Shown in pieces: positions 61,658 through 64,000 of a stretch of 64,000 nt of DNA. The stretch lies in the NCBI GenBank assembly GCA_946407065.1, contig CAMJMQ010000004.1:62001-126000 (forward strand), read 5' to 3'. The notes under the pieces were generated by a model. That model was given only the letters and a program-made list of their open reading frames with translations. It had not been told where the DNA came from and ran no database searches. The stretch is from an uncultured Clostridia bacterium. Its GTDB lineage: Bacteria; Bacillota; Clostridia; Oscillospirales; Acutalibacteraceae. How positions within the stretch are numbered: position 1 is the first letter of the stretch; each line of letters opens with the position of its first letter. Both the position numbers and the translations under genes were made by a program.

Positions 61658-62872
61658 ATGAGTTTGATCGTAATGAAGTTCGGCGGTACATCCGTCAAGG
61701 ACGCCGAACGCGTACGTAATGTAGCCGGTATTGTTACCGACAGCTACAAACAAGGCAACAACGTTGTCGTTGTCGTATCCGCTCAGGGCGACACCACCGA
61801 CGACCTGATCGAAAAGGCGGCTGAGATCACCGCGAATCCGTCCAACCGCGAGATGGATATGCTCCTCACCGCGGGCGAACAGATCTCCGCTTCCCTTCTG
61901 GCCATGTGCATCCAGGATATGGGTTATCCCGCGATCTCCCTGACCGGCTGGCAAGCAGGCTTTTTGACCTCGTCCGCTCACACCGCGGCGCGTATCCGTC
62001 AGGTATATCCCGACCGCATCAAGCGCGAGATCGATCAGAAGAAGATCGTTGTCGTCTGCGGATTCCAGGGCGTTTCCCGTTATGACGACATCACCACACT
62101 CGGACGCGGCGGCTCCGATACCAGCGCGGTCGCGATCGCGGCGGCGATGCACGCCGATCTGTGTCAGATCTACACCGACGTAGAAGGCGTATTTACCGCC
62201 GATCCGCGCAAGGTACCTGACGCGAAGAAGCTCAAAGAGATCTCCTATGATGAGATGCTCGAGCTCGCGACACTGGGCGCGCAGGTGCTCAACAATCGTT
62301 CCGTAGAAATGGCGAAAAAGTATAATATAGAACTCGAGGTCCTCTCGTCCTACACAAAGGTCCCCGGTACTATCGTAAAGGAGAAGGTAAAAATGGAAAA
62401 AATGCTTATCAGCGGTGTCGCAAAGGACACCGACGTAGCCCGCTTATCGGTCACCTGTATTCCCGACAGACCCGGGATGGTATTCAAGCTGTTCTCAAAG
62501 CTCGCTGCCAGAAACATCAATGTCGATGTGATCCTGCAGAGTGTTGGGAGAGACGGCACCAAGGACATCGCCTTTACCGTAGCGAAGAACAAGGGCGCCG
62601 AGGCTAAGGAGATCTGCGAGAAATTCGCCGACAACATCGGCGCGGGCGGCGTTGACTATGAGGATGATATCGCCAAGGTATCCATCGTGGGCGCGGGTAT
62701 GGAGAGTCATGCGGGCGTCGCAAGCAAGATGTTTGAGGCACTGTATGACAAGCAGATCAACATCCGCATGATCTCGACCTCCGAAATCAAGGTCTCCGTC
62801 ATCATCGACAAGGATGACGCCGACAGAGCGGTCTCCGCCATCCACGAGAAATTCTTCCCCAAAGAAAAATGA
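61658..62872 (+). CDS. lysC: Aspartokinase
   Basis: A 404-residue enzyme that phosphorylates aspartate, first step to lysine, methionine and threonine. The kinase domain begins LIVMKFGGTSVKDAERV and has FLTSSAHTAARI-like and GRGGSDTSAVAIAAAMHA (ATP/aspartate loop); two ACT domains form the C-terminal third. The ATG at 61658 gives the usual MSLIVMKFGG start; an ATG at 61649 is too close to the GGGGGT site. An internal, in-frame ATG at 62393 has a strong AAGGAGAAGG site and would make a separate ACT-only chain, as known for the beta subunit of Bacillus LysC. Confidence 0.95.
   Translation: MSLIVMKFGGTSVKDAERVRNVAGIVTDSYKQGNNVVVVVSAQGDTTDDLIEKAAEITANPSNREMDMLLTAGEQISASLLAMCIQDMGYPAISLTGWQAGFLTSSAHTAARIRQVYPDRIKREIDQKKIVVVCGFQGVSRYDDITTLGRGGSDTSAVAIAAAMHADLCQIYTDVEGVFTADPRKVPDAKKLKEISYDEMLELATLGAQVLNNRSVEMAKKYNIELEVLSSYTKVPGTIVKEKVKMEKMLISGVAKDTDVARLSVTCIPDRPGMVFKLFSKLAARNINVDVILQSVGRDGTKDIAFTVAKNKGAEAKEICEKFADNIGAGGVDYEDDIAKVSIVGAGMESHAGVASKMFEALYDKQINIRMISTSEIKVSVIIDKDDADRAVSAIHEKFFPKEK
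62378..62395 (+). promoter_or_regulatory. Internal ribosome site and start inside lysC
   Basis: AAGGAGAAGG followed by an in-frame ATG at 62393-62395, just before the first ACT domain; predicts a ~159-residue regulatory chain. Confidence 0.7.
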
Positions 62873-63005
62873 CGCGTGCGTCTTAATTCCGCCTAATGAA
62901 ACGCCAGATGAAACGATAAAGCTTCATCAACGGCGGGTCAAACATTGGTAAATGATTTCACTCTTTACAATGCAGAACAAATAACTATATTTCTATTATA
63001 GAAAT

Positions 63006-63035
63006 AACCCTCAGTGAAAACTGGGGGTTTTATCT
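63006..63035 (+). terminator. Terminator after lysC
   Basis: AACCCTCAGT and ACTGGGGGTT pair around a GAAA loop, followed by TTTATC. Confidence 0.75.
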
Positions 63036-63098
63036 TTAAGATATCTTATAGGGATCGGCACAACCAACGTATCGGTTTTCGAGCACTCCCCCACATAA

Positions 63099-63133
63099 AA
63101 ACAGCGCCGTAGCTCAACACTACAGCGCTGTAC
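63099..63133 (-). terminator. Terminator of the DUF308 gene
   Basis: Minus strand ACAGCGCTGTAGT pairs with GCTACGGCGCTGT, then TTTT; same AACAGCG type as at 29832 and 32170. Confidence 0.75.
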
Positions 63134-63151
63134 TTAATTGCAACAACTCTA

Positions 63152-63829
63152 TTATTTCTGATTATCCTTGTTATCAGCGGGAGCTTCTGTGCTCTCGGTC
63201 TGAACTTCCTTACCTTCAGCCGCAACAGTTTCCTTCGCGTCGTTACCGACAGCATTTGCTCTGACCTCTACGACGGTAACGGTCGTGTTCTTCAGCTTGT
63301 TCGCCAAAACGATCATGGAGATCAGGTCGATGACAGCGGAGACGATCATCATCACACCGATGATGATCCACTTAGCGAGGGTCGCGCCGAACGGATAGAA
63401 CGCCATCACGATACCGAGCAGGATGGTCAGGATCGCGTCAAAGATCAGGAAACCGATGGGAACACCTTCACCACGCAGCGCAAATGCCTGGATCAGCTTG
63501 AAGATACCGTTGACCAGCATGAAGCAGCCGGCGACCATCGTGAATGCGACCATGAAGGGGATCACAGCACCGGAAGCAGCGGTAAAGAACGCGCCGAATC
63601 CGATCATGAACAGAGAAGCGATCATCGGAGCCATCGGGATAGAACCGCCTTTTCTGCCGCCGAGAAGGCTTCTGATCAAGGTGATCAAACCAACGACCAG
63701 CAGGAAAATACCGATGATCATGAAAAGCACACTGAAGAATCCTTCGCCGTTGGTCAGGATAAGGATACCTGCCACAGCCTCAAGGACACACAGGATGATG
63801 ATGGGTAATAAACGTTTGAATGTAGACAT
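63152..63829 (-). CDS. DUF308 (HdeD-like) membrane protein
   Basis: A 225-residue membrane protein of the DUF308/HdeD family. The ATG at 63829 (MSTFKRLLPIIILCVLEAV) has a GAGGAGG site. Six hydrophobic segments in three pairs over residues 8-180, each with GxxxLxxGI-type turns (GIFLLVVGLITLI, GCFMLVNGIFKLI, WIIIGVMMIVSAV), as in the family. A charged cytoplasmic tail rich in Glu/Ala/Lys follows. HdeD of E. coli helps acid survival, but the role of the Clostridial proteins is not known. Single gene, own terminator. Confidence 0.85.
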   Translation of the reverse strand: MSTFKRLLPIIILCVLEAVAGILILTNGEGFFSVLFMIIGIFLLVVGLITLIRSLLGGRKGGSIPMAPMIASLFMIGFGAFFTAASGAVIPFMVAFTMVAGCFMLVNGIFKLIQAFALRGEGVPIGFLIFDAILTILLGIVMAFYPFGATLAKWIIIGVMMIVSAVIDLISMIVLANKLKNTTVTVVEVRANAVGNDAKETVAAEGKEVQTESTEAPADNKDNQK

Positions 63830-63899
63830 AATTTCCTCCTCAAAACCTATGAGATATAATATTGATCCTCCGCCCAATGAGCGGGGTTGTTGCTGATGT

Positions 63900-64000
63900 A
63901 ATACTAATATTCAATAAAAAGTAGACAAATTATTATCGAGGATGATTTTTGCAAGACGAGGCGAACGACGCAGGCATACTGACGTATGGCAAGGAGTTCA
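63900..64000. repeat. Dispersed repeat at the right end of the window
   Basis: GACGAGGCGAACGACGCAGG and CATACTGACGTATGGCAAGG are related to stretches at ~2510-2600 and ~44750-44800. Confidence 0.5.

Overview
The window is a chromosome segment from a spore-forming Firmicute, most likely a Ruminococcus-like member of the Oscillospiraceae. The evidence is a T-box-controlled pheS, an alpha/beta-type small acid-soluble spore protein, an SPL-family radical SAM protein, a BofC-like protein, InlB-repeat/BspA-type surface proteins, and many short GC-rich intergenic repeats. The species cannot be named from sequence alone. The backbone looks close to 50% GC or higher. A block at about 15.2-32.5 kb is much more AT-rich and looks acquired.

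Layout. 1-5.6 kb: 5' end of pheS (minus) behind a phenylalanine T-box leader, a DUF6106-like membrane protein with NnrD, a lipoprotein, and a secreted beta-propeller/InlB-repeat protein. 6.3-13.4 kb: an integrative mobilizable element with a large serine recombinase, a VapE-like helicase, a MobA/MobL relaxase, a DUF3847 protein, an XRE regulator, an oriT-like nick region and an iteron-like array. 13.5-33.8 kb: accessory island bounded by two AAA/DUF4143 ATPase genes that share a diverged leader. Inside are (a) a plus-strand three-gene cassette (HD hydrolase, P-loop ATPase, unrecognised alpha/beta protein), (b) a minus-strand six-gene operon (small protein, MORC-like GHKL ATPase, Z1 helicase, PD-(D/E)XK protein, AIPR, C5 DNA methyltransferase), (c) a SAM-I-like riboswitch before a small protein, and (d) a nucleotidyltransferase/HTH toxin-antitoxin-like pair with a membrane protein. 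34.1-46.6 kb: SASP, SPL-family radical SAM enzyme, a 2827-residue secreted repeat protein, a membrane protein, a 59-residue peptide gene and rubrerythrin. 46.6-57.1 kb: an NRPS locus (STAS, NRPS of order A-T-C-A-T-R, MATE transporter fused to an RsbW-like ATPase domain, PP2C phosphatase with a second such domain, second STAS). 57.2-63.9 kb: BofC-like protein, class A PBP, homoserine dehydrogenase, aspartokinase and a DUF308 membrane protein.

How the parts work together. The mobilizable element supplies integration (recombinase), transfer (relaxase plus oriT) and control (XRE). The island beside it carries at least one defence system of a known type (MORC/Z1/AIPR/methylase) and one candidate with no description known to me (HD-ATPase-alpha/beta). 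The NRPS should release a two-building-block product as an aldehyde or alcohol. Its first adenylation domain lacks the Asp that normally binds the alpha-amino group, so the first building block may not be an alpha-amino acid. The transporter, phosphatase and STAS genes next to it suggest partner-switching control of production or export.

An unusual structural theme is a family of roughly 115-130 bp elements whose ends are inverted tandem heptamers around a GC-rich hairpin. One sits inside the pheS T-box leader, one between that leader and pheS, and one between hom and lysC. No tRNA, rRNA or CRISPR array was seen.
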